A DNA stretch of 64,000 nucleotides. Origin: Persicobacter diffluens. GTDB lineage: Bacteria > Bacteroidota > Bacteroidia > Cytophagales > Cyclobacteriaceae. Each line of letters begins with the position of its first letter. Within the stretch, counting starts at the first letter, position 1. The notes beneath the pieces were generated by a model. The model was not told the origin of the DNA and did no database searches. It saw only the letters and a program-made list of their open reading frames with translations. The stretch covers positions 868,001-932,000 of the forward strand of contig NZ_BQKE01000001.1 of the NCBI RefSeq assembly GCF_036244895.1, written 5' to 3'. Positions 45,634 to 54,275 of this stretch are shown in pieces. The position numbers and the translations under genes are program-made.

Positions 45634-46218
45634 TTGCCTTCCATCGGGGAGATTGTGCAAATTGAGTATGCTTTTACTGACCGTAATCAATTTTTCGTTT
45701 TGAAGTTTTTTTTGAATAAAGTACTGCCCATGGCGGGCATTTTGGCTTTTATCGGCTTGTTCTCTTATTGGTATTTGGGTGGATTTGAGCCGCTGAATGT
45801 AGAGGAAAGTGGTGCCCTGGATTATCCCTTGATGGGAAAGTATTATGAGGGCAGCCCCAATGCCGCGGATTTTCGGGAAATATTCGAAAGCCTGCGGGAT
45901 CAAATAAAATCTGGCCAAATGCAGGGGCCATTGGTGTTGGTGGATTATGGCTCCGAAGACAGTGAACTTATTCAGGTATTTGTCGGCGCGCAGGGGGATT
46001 CGTCTGTGGGAGCGGGATGGGAGCGTAATCATATTCGTTCTTCAGGAGGCTATGAAGTGAGCCTGGGGCAACAGGTCATGGTGAAGCCACGTCCGGAAGA
46101 AGTAGTCCAAGAAATCCGGAATTTTGCAGATCAAAAAGGCCGTAAACTGGCCAATTATTCCTTAGAATTGTATTTTGAAAATGAAGAAATAAAGGTGCAG
46201 GTACCTTTTCAACCTTAA
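45634..46218 (+). CDS. Hypothetical single-pass membrane protein
   Basis: The frame gives up to 194 residues from a TTG at 45634, but the true start may be a later TTG near 45700, just before the membrane helix LPMAGILAFIGLFSYWYLGG. The remaining 140 residues form an alpha/beta soluble domain with FREIFESLRDQI, PLVLVDYGSED, and VQEIRNFADQKGR. Not recognised. It sits 4 bp before the prenyltransferase gene, so the two are co-transcribed. Confidence 0.65.
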   Translation: MPSIGEIVQIEYAFTDRNQFFVLKFFLNKVLPMAGILAFIGLFSYWYLGGFEPLNVEESGALDYPLMGKYYEGSPNAADFREIFESLRDQIKSGQMQGPLVLVDYGSEDSELIQVFVGAQGDSSVGAGWERNHIRSSGGYEVSLGQQVMVKPRPEEVVQEIRNFADQKGRKLANYSLELYFENEEIKVQVPFQP

Positions 46219-46222
46219 GTTT

Positions 46223-47062
46223 ATGGGGGCAATTTTTAAGCTTATTCGTTTTAATAATCTGTTGATTCTGGCATTTACCCAGATATTGGTGGCCATAGCC
46301 CTGGTAGGGATTTCTCCGGCGTCAGTAGATTTACAGCAGTGGCTTCCGCTGTTTTTTATCGTACTTTCCACTGTATTCATCGCGGCTGGTGGCTATGTGA
46401 TCAATGATTACTATGATGTGAAAATTGATTATATCAACCGGCCGGAGCGGGTAACCATCGGTTCGGATATCAGCCGGCGAAAAGCCATGTTTTTCCATTT
46501 TATCATCACCGGGCTGGGCATTTTAATTGCGCTGATCCTTTCCTGGAAAACCGGCCTGATCGCTGCCTTTTCGGCCTTTTGCCTGTGGTACTATTCCAAT
46601 CAGCTGAAAAGAATGCCGCTGATCGGTAATCTGACCATCGCTATGCTGACCGCCCTTTCATTGATGCAGGTCAGCATCTATTTCGGGCAGTCCTATCTTA
46701 TTACCGGCATTTATGCCGTATTTGCTTTTGCCTTAACGGTCATCAGAGAGCTGATCAAGGATATGGAAGATGTGGAGGGCGATAAAATGCACGGTTGTAA
46801 GACGGTGCCCATCCTTTGGGGCATGCGCAATACCAAGCGTTTGCTGATGGTGTTTATCACCCTTTTTATTCTATTGATGATGGGCTGGATGGTCAGCACC
46901 AACAATGTGCACCTCAATATTTATTTTATGGGGTTGAGCCTGCCATTGATATTGGTGGTGATCTATCTGCTGAGGGCAGATACAAAAAAGCATTTTAAAA
47001 ACCTCAGTCTGTTTTGTAAACTGTTAATGATGGGCGGTGTACTCAGTATGTTGATGGTTTGA
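46223..47062 (+). CDS. UbiA-family prenyltransferase
   Basis: The 279-residue protein has about nine membrane helices and both Asp-rich prenyl-diphosphate motifs of the UbiA superfamily: NDYYDVKIDYINRPERV (about residue 67) and IKDMEDVEGDKMHG (about residue 176). Homologues in Bacteroidota are often named geranylgeranylglycerol-phosphate geranylgeranyltransferase; the menaquinone enzyme MenA is the other common type but usually lies near men genes. The acceptor cannot be settled from sequence alone. Confidence 0.88.
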   Translation: MGAIFKLIRFNNLLILAFTQILVAIALVGISPASVDLQQWLPLFFIVLSTVFIAAGGYVINDYYDVKIDYINRPERVTIGSDISRRKAMFFHFIITGLGILIALILSWKTGLIAAFSAFCLWYYSNQLKRMPLIGNLTIAMLTALSLMQVSIYFGQSYLITGIYAVFAFALTVIRELIKDMEDVEGDKMHGCKTVPILWGMRNTKRLLMVFITLFILLMMGWMVSTNNVHLNIYFMGLSLPLILVVIYLLRADTKKHFKNLSLFCKLLMMGGVLSMLMV

Positions 47063-47121
47063 CGAACTCTTTGCTTCATTCACGCGTTATGAAAACATCA
47101 GTGTAGCGCCGAAGAATATTC

Positions 47122-47158
47122 AAAACGTCATTTTCGTTGAAGGAAGTGGCGTTTTTTT
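47122..47158 (+). terminator. Terminator after the prenyltransferase gene
   Basis: AAAACGTCATTT and AAGTGGCGTTTT pair with two G-U positions, followed by T7. Confidence 0.78.
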
Positions 47159-47172
47159 GTTGGCACCTATTT

Positions 47173-47387
47173 TAACCCGAATTATTCGCCGCTGAATTTA
47201 TTGGTTGAGTGCGAGTTATGTGTAGTTAGGTTTTTATGAGGGGGTGGTTTTTAATGGCGCCAATTAGGTAAGCGTGCTTTCTTCTCTTTCATCTGTTTCG
47301 TTGGAAAAAACTCGAAATAGGCTACTATTTCTTCATTTTTATCGCCTTACAGCTAAATGGGGATTTAAGCATCAATAATCCGGCTTA
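47173..47387 (-). repeat. 221-bp dispersed element, copy 5 (reverse orientation)
   Basis: Ends TAACCCGAATTATTCGCC and CAATAATCCGGCTTA. On the minus strand it carries TTTAGCTGTAAGGCGATAAA and TTTCGAGTTTTTTCCAACGA. About 215 bp long. Confidence 0.85.
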
Positions 47388-47663
47388 AATTTTTTTTGGC
47401 AGCCCTCCTGACGTCGGTCGGACTTTTGGCAGTCGCTCTTTTTGCGAGCCGCTACGCACTAAGGTTGCGAAAAGGAGCTTTGCGAAGCGGCGCCGGCGCG
47501 TCTCGACTATGCTCGCGGGCGATAGCCCGCCGGGGCAAGGATGAAGCGGGTCTGTTTAAACCACAGCGGCCCAAAAGGCCGATGGGGTGAGCCGCGCCAG
47601 CCTGATGCTGACGTCTAAGCGGCAGCAGCCCCCCAAAAAAAGTACCCCCTGAACACCGTGCTG
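47388..47663. other. GC-rich structured block between two element copies
   Basis: This 276-bp block is clearly more GC-rich than the DNA around it. It contains hairpins such as CGGGC-GATA-GCCCG (about 47518-47531) and CGGCC/GGCCG around CAAAA, and ends in a C7-A7-like stretch. It sits exactly between copy 5 and a truncated same-orientation copy of the dispersed element. A 64-codon frame inside has no protein-like character. Confidence 0.6.
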
Positions 47664-47798
47664 TAAGCCGAATTACTCACCGCTGGATTTATTGATGCTA
47701 CTCAAAGGGTTTACTTTCAGTTTGGGCCAGCTGTTTTGCTTTGGTTTTTAATAGCCCAAATTGGGGTAAGCATACCTACTTCGGCTTTTAAACACGCT
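47664..47798 (-). repeat. Truncated copy of the 221-bp dispersed element next to nrdA
   Basis: Begins TAAGCCGAATTACTCACCGC, continues with TTTTTAATAGCCCAAATTGG and GTAAGCATACC, matching the matching half of reverse-oriented copies, and stops around the nrdA 3' end. Confidence 0.72.
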
Positions 47799-50162
47799 CT
47801 AGCTACCGCAGGCCATGCAATCCTCCGGATTATCCAGAGAGCAGCTCATGTCAGACTGGTTCTGTGCTTTGATTTCTTCCGCCGTGGGCTGCAACTCTTC
47901 TTTTTTCAGGGTGAACTTGATGGCATCTGCCGCCGCTTTGGTTCTGAGATAATACATGCCGGTTTTAAGGCCTTTTCTCCAGGCATAAAAATGCATGGAG
48001 GTCAGTTTGCCGAAGTTTACATCCTGCAGGTGAACATTCATGGATTGTGACTGGCAGATATAGGGCCCGCGATCAGCAGCCATCTCCAAAATTGATTTTT
48101 GAGAGATTTCCCATACGGTGCGGTAAAGATCCTTGATGTTCTGAGGGATTTCATCTACGGTCTGAATCGAACCATTGGCCGCAATCAGCTTTTGCTTCAT
48201 CTGTTCATTCCAGAGCCCAAGTGAAATGAGATCTTTGAGTAAATGTTTATTCACCACAATGAACTCGCCCGAAAGGGTTCTGCGGGTGTAGACATTGGAG
48301 GTATAGGGTTCGAAGCACTCATTGTTTCCCATGATCTGGGAAGTGGAGGCGGTGGGCATAGGGGCCACCAGCAAAGCGTTTCGAATGCCCTTATTGACCA
48401 CCTCTGCTTTCAGGCTGTCCCAGTCCCAGCGGTTGGAGGCTGGTGTTACGCCCCAAAGGTCAAACTGGAATTGCCCTTTGGAAGCGGGGGAGCCCTCGAA
48501 AGTTTCATAGGCGCCCTGCTCTTCTGCCAGCTCTTTGGAAGCCGTCATGGCAGCAAAATAGATGGTCTCGAAAATGTCGGTGTTCAGCGCCCTGGCTTCT
48601 GGCGAATCAAAGGGCATGCGCAATTGAATGAATACATCGGCGAGTCCCTGTACGCCCAGGCCAATCGGGCGGTGCCTTTTGTTGGAATATTCGGCTTCCG
48701 GCACCGGATAATAGTTGCGATCAATGACTTTATTCAGATTGCGGGTGATCACTTTGGTGATCTCGAACAGTCGCTGATGGTCAAACACGCCTTTGATGAT
48801 GAACTTCGGCAGTGCGATGGAGGCCAGATTACATACGGCCACTTCTTTTTCTGACGTATATTCCATAATCTCTGTGCAGAGATTGGAAGAGCGGATGGTG
48901 CCCAGGTTTTTTTGGTTGGACTTCTCATTGGCGGCATCTTTATAAAGCATATAAGGGGTGCCGGTTTCTATTTGGGATTCCATGATCTGAAACCAAAGGT
49001 CCTGTGCTTTGATGACTTTTTTCGCTTTTCCCTCCCGCTCATATTTTTCATATAATCTTTCGAAGGATTCGCCATAGGCATCATACAGGCCCGGGCATTC
49101 ATTCGGGCAGAAAAGGCTCCATTCTTCATTGGCCTCTACCCGCTTCATGAACAAATCGGAAATCCAAAGCGCGTAAAAAAGGTCTCTGGCCCGCATTTCC
49201 TCTTTTCCGTGGTTCTTCTTTAATTCCAGAAATTCAAAAATGTCGGCATGCCAGGGCTCCAGATAAATGGCGAAGGAGCCTTTCCGCTTGCCACCACCCT
49301 GATCTACATAGCGGGCCGTCATGTCAAAATTACGCAGCATGGGCACGATTCCATTGGAATTGCCTCCGGTGCCACGGATGTAACTGCCTTTGGCTCTGAT
49401 GTTGTGAATGGAAAGTCCGATGCCTCCGGCCGACTGGGAAATGAGTGCGCATTGCTTTAGCGTATCGTAAATGCCCTCTATGCTGTCGTCTTTGGTGGTG
49501 AGCAGGAAGCAGGAAGACATATTGGGTTTGGGGGTGCCGGCATTGAAGAGGGTGGGGGTGGCATGGGTGAACCACATCTGCGACATGAGTTCATAGGTCT
49601 CCAGGGCGGCTTCAATATCTTCTCCATGAATGCCAATGGCCACCCGCATGATCATATGTTGCGGGCGTTCGACTATGCGGTCGTCCAGACGCATGAGGTA
49701 GGAGCGTTCCAAAGTTTTAAAACCAAAATAATCATACTGATAGTCACGGTCATAAATGATGTTGGAGTCCAGGGTGGCGGCATTGGCGCGAACCACCTCG
49801 TAAAATTCCTTGCTGACCAGGGGCGCACGTTCCCCGGTGGCCGGATTTACATAGGTGTATAGTCTTTTCATGGTGTTGGAAAAAGACTTGGCGGTTTCTT
49901 TATGCAAATTCGATACGGCAATGCGGGCTGCCAATCGCGCGTAATCGGGATGCCGTGTGGTCAGGGAGGCGCATACTTCTGCCGCCAGTTGGTCCAATTC
50001 CACGGTGGTGACCCCGTCGTATAAGCCCTCAATGACTTTTTGGGCCACATCGATGGGGCTGATATAGTTTTGGTGGAGGCCATAGCAGAGTTTCTCTATG
50101 CGAGCGGTGATTTTGTCGAATCGAACGGACTCTTTGCGGCCATCTCTTTTTAAGACTAGCAT
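47799..50162 (-). CDS. nrdA: Class I ribonucleoside-diphosphate reductase, alpha subunit
   Basis: The 787-residue catalytic subunit makes deoxyribonucleoside diphosphates together with NrdB. An ATP-cone allosteric domain occupies about residues 1-90 (MLVLKRDGRKESVRFDKITA). Later come the catalytic motifs NLCTEI and CNLASIAL, the active-site loop PMPTASTSQIMGNNECFEP, and a C-terminal CMACGS pair that accepts electrons from thioredoxin or glutaredoxin. The gene lies 38 bp downstream of nrdB, so the order is nrdB-nrdA. Its 3' end abuts a truncated dispersed element rather than a clear terminator. Confidence 0.97.
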   Translation of the reverse strand: MLVLKRDGRKESVRFDKITARIEKLCYGLHQNYISPIDVAQKVIEGLYDGVTTVELDQLAAEVCASLTTRHPDYARLAARIAVSNLHKETAKSFSNTMKRLYTYVNPATGERAPLVSKEFYEVVRANAATLDSNIIYDRDYQYDYFGFKTLERSYLMRLDDRIVERPQHMIMRVAIGIHGEDIEAALETYELMSQMWFTHATPTLFNAGTPKPNMSSCFLLTTKDDSIEGIYDTLKQCALISQSAGGIGLSIHNIRAKGSYIRGTGGNSNGIVPMLRNFDMTARYVDQGGGKRKGSFAIYLEPWHADIFEFLELKKNHGKEEMRARDLFYALWISDLFMKRVEANEEWSLFCPNECPGLYDAYGESFERLYEKYEREGKAKKVIKAQDLWFQIMESQIETGTPYMLYKDAANEKSNQKNLGTIRSSNLCTEIMEYTSEKEVAVCNLASIALPKFIIKGVFDHQRLFEITKVITRNLNKVIDRNYYPVPEAEYSNKRHRPIGLGVQGLADVFIQLRMPFDSPEARALNTDIFETIYFAAMTASKELAEEQGAYETFEGSPASKGQFQFDLWGVTPASNRWDWDSLKAEVVNKGIRNALLVAPMPTASTSQIMGNNECFEPYTSNVYTRRTLSGEFIVVNKHLLKDLISLGLWNEQMKQKLIAANGSIQTVDEIPQNIKDLYRTVWEISQKSILEMAADRGPYICQSQSMNVHLQDVNFGKLTSMHFYAWRKGLKTGMYYLRTKAAADAIKFTLKKEELQPTAEEIKAQNQSDMSCSLDNPEDCMACGS

Positions 50163-50200
50163 ATTCGGGAGGTAGGTTTTAGGAGGATTGAAATTGGTAA

Positions 50201-51196
50201 TTAGAAATCTTCGTCCATACTGAATTTTGGAGCATCAGCATTTTCTTCCTGTTGCATGACGCCGGCTTTTTGGTATTCGGCCACGCGTTTTTCGAAGAAA
50301 TTGGTTTTTCCCTGCAGGGAAATCATTTCCATAAAATCGAAGGGGTTTTCAGACTGATATATCCGCTCGCATCCTAATTCTACTAAAAGCCGGTCGGCGA
50401 CAAATTCGATGTATTGGTTCATTAGTTTGGCATTCATCCCAATCAGGCTTACCGGAAGGGCATCCGTCACGAACTCCTGCTCAATGTTTACGGCATCACT
50501 AATGATTTCTCTGATTTTTGCTTTGGGCAATTGATTCACCACATGTTTTTGATGAAGGTGGCAGGCAAAATCACAGTGCAGGCCTTCATCTCTGCTGATT
50601 AATTCATTGGAGAAGCTCAGGCCGGGCATTAAGCCTCTTTTCTTTAACCAAAAAATAGAACAGAATGAACCGGAAAAAAAGATGCCTTCTACCGCAGCAA
50701 AGGCAATCAGACGTTCCTGAAAGCTGCCGTTGTCAATCCAGCGCAAGGCCCAGTCGGCCTTTTTTTTCACGCAGTCAATGGTCTCCATGGCATTGAAAAG
50801 TTTATCTCTTTCCGCCGGATCCTTGATGTAGGAGTCAATCAGCAGGGAATAGGTTTCTGAGTGGATGTTTTCCATCATAACCTGAAAACCGTAAAAAAAC
50901 TTGGCTTCCGTATACTGTACTTCACTCAGAAAATGTTCGGCCAGGTTTTCATTCACAATCCCATCCGAAGCGGCAAAAAAGGCCAGCACATGGGAAATGA
51001 AATGTTTTTCTCCTTCATTTAAATTTTCCCAATCTTTTAAGTCCTGACTCAGGTCAATCTCTTCCGCCGTCCAAAAGGAGGCTTCTGCCTTTTTATAAAA
51101 TTCCCAGAGGTCATGATGCTGAATAGGGAAAAGGACGAATCTGTTGGTATTTTCCTGAAGAATAGGTTCTTGTGATAAGGGGCTTTCTTGGTTCAT
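50201..51196 (-). CDS. nrdB: Class I ribonucleoside-diphosphate reductase, beta subunit
   Basis: The 331-residue subunit holds the diiron centre and radical. Conserved metal ligands are visible in FWTAEEIDL (Asp/Glu), EKHFISHV, EAKFFYGFQVMMENIHSETY and RDEGLHCDFACHLH. The radical Tyr is likely within the SLLIDSYI region. The C-terminal tail ends acidic and aromatic (KFSMDEDF), which docks to NrdA. It heads the nrdBA operon. No clear NrdR box was seen upstream. Confidence 0.97.
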   Translation of the reverse strand: MNQESPLSQEPILQENTNRFVLFPIQHHDLWEFYKKAEASFWTAEEIDLSQDLKDWENLNEGEKHFISHVLAFFAASDGIVNENLAEHFLSEVQYTEAKFFYGFQVMMENIHSETYSLLIDSYIKDPAERDKLFNAMETIDCVKKKADWALRWIDNGSFQERLIAFAAVEGIFFSGSFCSIFWLKKRGLMPGLSFSNELISRDEGLHCDFACHLHQKHVVNQLPKAKIREIISDAVNIEQEFVTDALPVSLIGMNAKLMNQYIEFVADRLLVELGCERIYQSENPFDFMEMISLQGKTNFFEKRVAEYQKAGVMQQEENADAPKFSMDEDF

Positions 51197-51559
51197 GTTG
51201 TAGGTTTCAGTTTTGATTTGTTGATGAGCAACCGGATAACTCCTCGCGCAACTCGTGAGAGGTGACGGCCAGCTAATCTATAAATTCAATAAAAACTCCT
51301 GAATTTGCAAGTGGGGCAAATGGGTGAAAGTCTGCTGTTTAGCGTTTGGTAAAGTATTTGTTGTGTGAGCTGGGTGGTTGTTTTTCAGTGAGTTATAGTT
51401 GGGGCTGGGGGATGTTTTTCGCTCTTTGAACTTTATTTTCAGAAGGCGGAAAATCTAATAATCAGGCAGACTTTGTAAGTTGCAGAAAAACACCTATATT
51501 TGCATTCCGTTTGAGTAAACGGTACTTAATTATTAATCGAATAATTATTTAATTAACAA
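51197..51559. other. Divergent control region between nrdB and rplU
   Basis: These 363 bp separate the divergent nrdBA and rplU-rpmA operons. The rplU promoter lies at 51472-51503. For nrdB no TAnnTTTG element stands out. No repeat element is recognised here. Confidence 0.5.
51472..51503 (+). promoter_or_regulatory. Bacteroidota promoter for rplU-rpmA
   Basis: TTTG at 51472-51475 and TATATTTGC at 51495-51503, separated by exactly 19 bases, match the -33/-7 consensus of Bacteroidota. The start codon is 56 bases further on. Confidence 0.85.
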
Positions 51560-51874
51560 ATGTACGCGATTGTAGAAATAGCCGGAAAGCAGTTCAAAGT
51601 AACGCAAGATCAGTACATCTACGCTCCTTTAATGAAGGACGCAGAGGCTGGCGCTTCCGTAGAGTTCGACAAAGTATTGTTGGTTGATGCCGACGGTCAG
51701 GTCGAGATTGGTGCTCCTGTTGTTGAAGGTGCTAAAGTTTCAGCTGAAGTAGTAGAGCACGTAAAAGGTAACAAAGTGATCGTTTTCAAAAAGAAACGTC
51801 GTAAAGGTTACAAGGTGAAAAATGGTCACCGTCAAGGTTTTACTAAAGTTGTAATTAAAGGTATCTCTAAATAA
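51560..51874 (+). CDS. rplU: 50S ribosomal protein L21
   Basis: The 104-residue protein has the L21 pattern MYAIVEIAGKQFKVTQDQYI, VLLVDADGQVEIGAP and the basic end FKKKRRKGYKVKNGHRQGF. It binds 23S rRNA in the large subunit. It is followed 8 bp later by rpmA, the near-universal bacterial pair. The codon pattern is that of a highly expressed gene. Confidence 0.98.
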   Translation: MYAIVEIAGKQFKVTQDQYIYAPLMKDAEAGASVEFDKVLLVDADGQVEIGAPVVEGAKVSAEVVEHVKGNKVIVFKKKRRKGYKVKNGHRQGFTKVVIKGISK

Positions 51875-51882
51875 TTTGAACC

Positions 51883-52152
51883 ATGGCACATAAGAAAGGT
51901 GTAGGTAGTTCCAAGAACGGTCGCGAGTCGGAAAGTAAACGATTGGGCGTTAAAATTTTTGGTGGTCAGGCAGCTATCGCTGGTAACATCATCGTTCGCC
52001 AGCGTGGTACAAAGCATCACCCAGGTGAGAACGTAGGTATTGGTAAAGACCATACTTTGTTCGCATTGGTTGATGGTACAGTAGCATTCCGCAAAGGTTA
52101 CAAGAACCGTTCTTTCGTATCTATCGTTCCTGCCGAAACAGCAGAAGCATAA
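51883..52152 (+). CDS. rpmA: 50S ribosomal protein L27
   Basis: The 89-residue protein starts MAHKKGVGSSKNGRESESKR, the conserved N-terminal tail that reaches the peptidyl-transferase centre, then GGQAAIAGNIIVRQRGTKHH-PG and FALVDGTVAF. No N-terminal extension needing cleavage is present. Second gene of the rplU operon, ending at a terminator. Confidence 0.98.
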   Translation: MAHKKGVGSSKNGRESESKRLGVKIFGGQAAIAGNIIVRQRGTKHHPGENVGIGKDHTLFALVDGTVAFRKGYKNRSFVSIVPAETAEA

Positions 52153-52182
52153 GATCAGAGACAGAACAGTCGAAAAAATTAG

Positions 52183-52209
52183 AAAGCTCGCCTTATGGCG
52201 GGCTTTTTT
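52183..52209 (+). terminator. Terminator of the rplU-rpmA operon
   Basis: AAAGCTCGCC/GGCGGGCTTT (one T-G pair) with a TTAT loop and T6 downstream. Confidence 0.92.
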
Positions 52210-52270
52210 GGTTTTGGGCTTATTTTTTTTTGATGGCTTATGATTGAGGGAGGATGGAGTTAAAGGTGGG

Positions 52271-52315
52271 GGGATTTTTTTGCCACAAATTTCACAAATT
52301 TATCGAATGATTTTC
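52271..52315. repeat. CACRAATT-type intergenic repeat, copy a
   Basis: GGATTTTTTTGCCACAAATT followed by TCACAAATTTATCGAATGATTTT-like sequence; matches 52417-52462 at about 146 bp distance. It lies in the 422-bp gap between rpmA and the next gene, which otherwise holds only the rpmA terminator and AT-rich sequence. Confidence 0.6.
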
Positions 52316-52416
52316 TGTTTGATTTGGCTGATGCGCATTGCCGATGAGACTTTCTATTAAATCGATCGGTCTTGCTTGATTATTTATGATGCTTGCTTTG
52401 GGAGAGAAGTAGGGAA

Positions 52417-52462
52417 GGATTTTTTTGCCACGAATGACGCGAATTTTCACGAATGATTTTTA
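52417..52462. repeat. CACRAATT-type intergenic repeat, copy b
   Basis: GGATTTTTTTGCCACGAATG continuing into GCGAATTTTCACGAATGATT. The short CACGAAT unit recurs within the copy. This resembles a CACGAATT-rich motif known from intergenic DNA of many bacteria, including Bacteroidota. Confidence 0.6.
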
Positions 52463-52574
52463 GGCTTGCTTATGAGGGTGATCAGTTGGAAAACATCATA
52501 GTAAATCTTTCATCAAAAATAATCATCGTTTGACAACTTTTTGATTTTGAGTGGATTGTAATATTGATTAATTA

Positions 52575-53057
52575 ATGAAAATCATTATGAACGAAACCCA
52601 AACCCAACGTTTTCAAGAATTTAAGGATAAGCCACCAATATTGACAGATCACATCGCTTCCCAAACCTTTATGCATCACCTGACCTTTTTTTTATTTGAA
52701 TTAAAAGAAGATCATAAAAAAAGTCGTCAGCGACTTCGGGCCGTCAGGCGGTATGTGATGAAGTTTCAGGCGCTGTGCTGGCAGACACAGGAGCAGCTGA
52801 AAGTGGCCAAGGGGAATTCGGGTGAAGTGAGGGATTTACAGGGTAAAATGGCGGAATGTCATGACTGGTTACAGCACTATATGAACTTGAAAGGGCTGGA
52901 AGAAAAAAGTACAGAATTAGAACGAGAGGCCATAAATTCGGTCAAAGCCTATGGTCAGGAATTATGTAATGCTTTTAATGCGGAGGGGCCAGAGGGTACG
53001 TCCTTAGTTTGGGAGGGACGGGCGTATATTGTGCCGGTGAAAACGACCATTGTTTAG
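52575..53057 (+). CDS. Hypothetical helical protein
   Basis: The 160-residue product starts MKIIMNETQTQRFQEFKDKP, with a second possible start at the fifth codon. It is mostly helical and charged (KEDHKKSRQRLRAVRRYVMKF and KGLEEKSTELEREAINSV), without a signal peptide or known motif, and ends in a short beta segment WEGRAYIVPVKTTIV. Own terminator downstream. Function unknown. Confidence 0.65.
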   Translation: MKIIMNETQTQRFQEFKDKPPILTDHIASQTFMHHLTFFLFELKEDHKKSRQRLRAVRRYVMKFQALCWQTQEQLKVAKGNSGEVRDLQGKMAECHDWLQHYMNLKGLEEKSTELEREAINSVKAYGQELCNAFNAEGPEGTSLVWEGRAYIVPVKTTIV

Positions 53058-53081
53058 ATATAAGTTTAGTTTTTTAGTTAG

Positions 53082-53121
53082 AAACCTTCGTGTTAACCTC
53101 TTTGGCATGAAGGTTTTTTTG
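53082..53121 (+). terminator. Terminator after the helical hypothetical gene
   Basis: AAACCTTC/GAAGGTTT extended through a G-T pair and TG/CA, with T7 after it (about 53091-53120). Confidence 0.8.
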
Positions 53122-53215
53122 TGGCCTGGAATTTTAACTTTGCCTGCTAATGGGCATCTATTTTGTAGATGATTATATTGTCGGAAAATTTTGAATAAGA
53201 TAATACAATTCATAG

Positions 53216-53815
53216 ATGAGTTTTGTGAAAAATATGGAATCGCGTTATACTACTAAAATGTATGATGCTTCCAAAAAGGTCAGTCCAGCGCAAATTGCTG
53301 ATTTAAAGCGAATCCTGCAGTTGAGCCCATCTTCTATCAACAGTCAGCCATGGGGCTTTACTTTTGTAGAAGAAGAGCAGCTTAAAGCGGCATTGGCGCA
53401 AGTGTCATTGTTCAACGCACCTAAGGTTGAAAATGCTTCTCATGTAGTGGTGTTTAATGTAATCAGTGATCTGGCTTATTTTGAGGAAAATCATATTGGG
53501 GCTTTGCCGGAGCGCCAGCAAGAGTATTATAAAAATTTCCTAAAGCCCATGCCGGAAGCGGAGATCAAGGCCTGGATGAAGCATCAGGTTTATCTGGCTC
53601 TTGGGGTATTTTTAAGTGCATGTGCGGAGATGGGAATTGATTCCACCCCTATGGAAGGGATTGATGTCGCGGCTTATGCTGACTTATTGAAGCTGGAAAA
53701 GCACGAGACGGTCTTTGCAGTGGCAATTGGTTATCGGGATGTGGAGGATTTTAATCAGTTGGATAAAAATCCAAAACAAAGAAAGGTGTTGGAAGAGGTG
53801 ATTGCGACTATTTAG
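53216..53815 (+). CDS. Nitroreductase family oxidoreductase
   Basis: The 199-residue flavoprotein matches the NfsB-like branch: RYTTKMYD and LSPSSINSQPWGF for FMN binding near the N-terminus, and late EMGIDSTPMEGID and VFAVAIGYRD. The family reduces nitro compounds, quinones or flavins with NAD(P)H. Length is typical. It stands alone; downstream is a 770-bp gap full of repeats. Confidence 0.92.
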   Translation: MSFVKNMESRYTTKMYDASKKVSPAQIADLKRILQLSPSSINSQPWGFTFVEEEQLKAALAQVSLFNAPKVENASHVVVFNVISDLAYFEENHIGALPERQQEYYKNFLKPMPEAEIKAWMKHQVYLALGVFLSACAEMGIDSTPMEGIDVAAYADLLKLEKHETVFAVAIGYRDVEDFNQLDKNPKQRKVLEEVIATI

Positions 53816-53867
53816 AAGGTGTTGAAAGTCCGGAATTCGTAAAGGGAAACAGGAAGAATTGCAGCGG

Positions 53868-53952
53868 CACGGCTTTTTCATAAAACTACAAATAGGCAAA
53901 TTATAGAAATGATCTAGTTCCCAATGGGGGGCTATTTGATTTGAGCGCTTGT
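53868..53952. repeat. Second dispersed repeat, copy b
   Basis: GGCACGGCTTTTTCATAAAA to GGCTATTTGATTTGAGCGC aligns with 37501-37580, with shared blocks ATAAAACT, TATAGAAA, AGTTCCCAAT and CTATTTGATT. Confidence 0.55.
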
Positions 53953-54020
53953 TTATGAGTTAGCTTACTACCTTTTACAGTATTGACATTATGGTATAAA
54001 ATCTTCCACATCAACCCTCC

Positions 54021-54179
54021 GGCCTAGATCAATGGGCGGATAGACAAAGGTTCTGCTGGCGACCAGAAGGCATCATAGCGACATTTTAGCAATATTTCAC
54101 CAATCTCCTACCCTCTCCAAATGTCGCCTTGATGGATTCCGTCAGCAGGTTCGTTGTCCCGCCGACATTGATCTCAGCC
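54021..54179. repeat. ~160-bp imperfect palindromic element
   Basis: Two arms of about 65 bases fold back on each other: GATCAAT/ATTGATC, CGG/CCG, ACAA/TTGT, CTGCTG/CAGCAG and GCGACATTT/AAATGTCGC in order, plus GGC/GCC at the tips, around a 32-base unpaired centre. It lies between a copy of the second repeat and copy 6 of the 221-bp element and has no coding potential. Confidence 0.75.
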
Positions 54180-54275
54180 TTGATTTTTTGTTTCGTTTTT
54201 TATCAAGAAAAAATGAAAAAGAAACGATTGATGATTAAATATAAGCTGTTGAATGGCCGATCTAGCTTTTTATGA

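Noticed and set aside
47396..47590. A 64-codon frame rich in Ala, Arg and Gly
   Set aside because: It reflects the GC-rich hairpin block; no start context or homologous character.
48243..48854. A 203-codon plus-strand frame within nrdA
   Set aside because: It is antisense to a conserved part of ribonucleotide reductase and lacks recognisable features.
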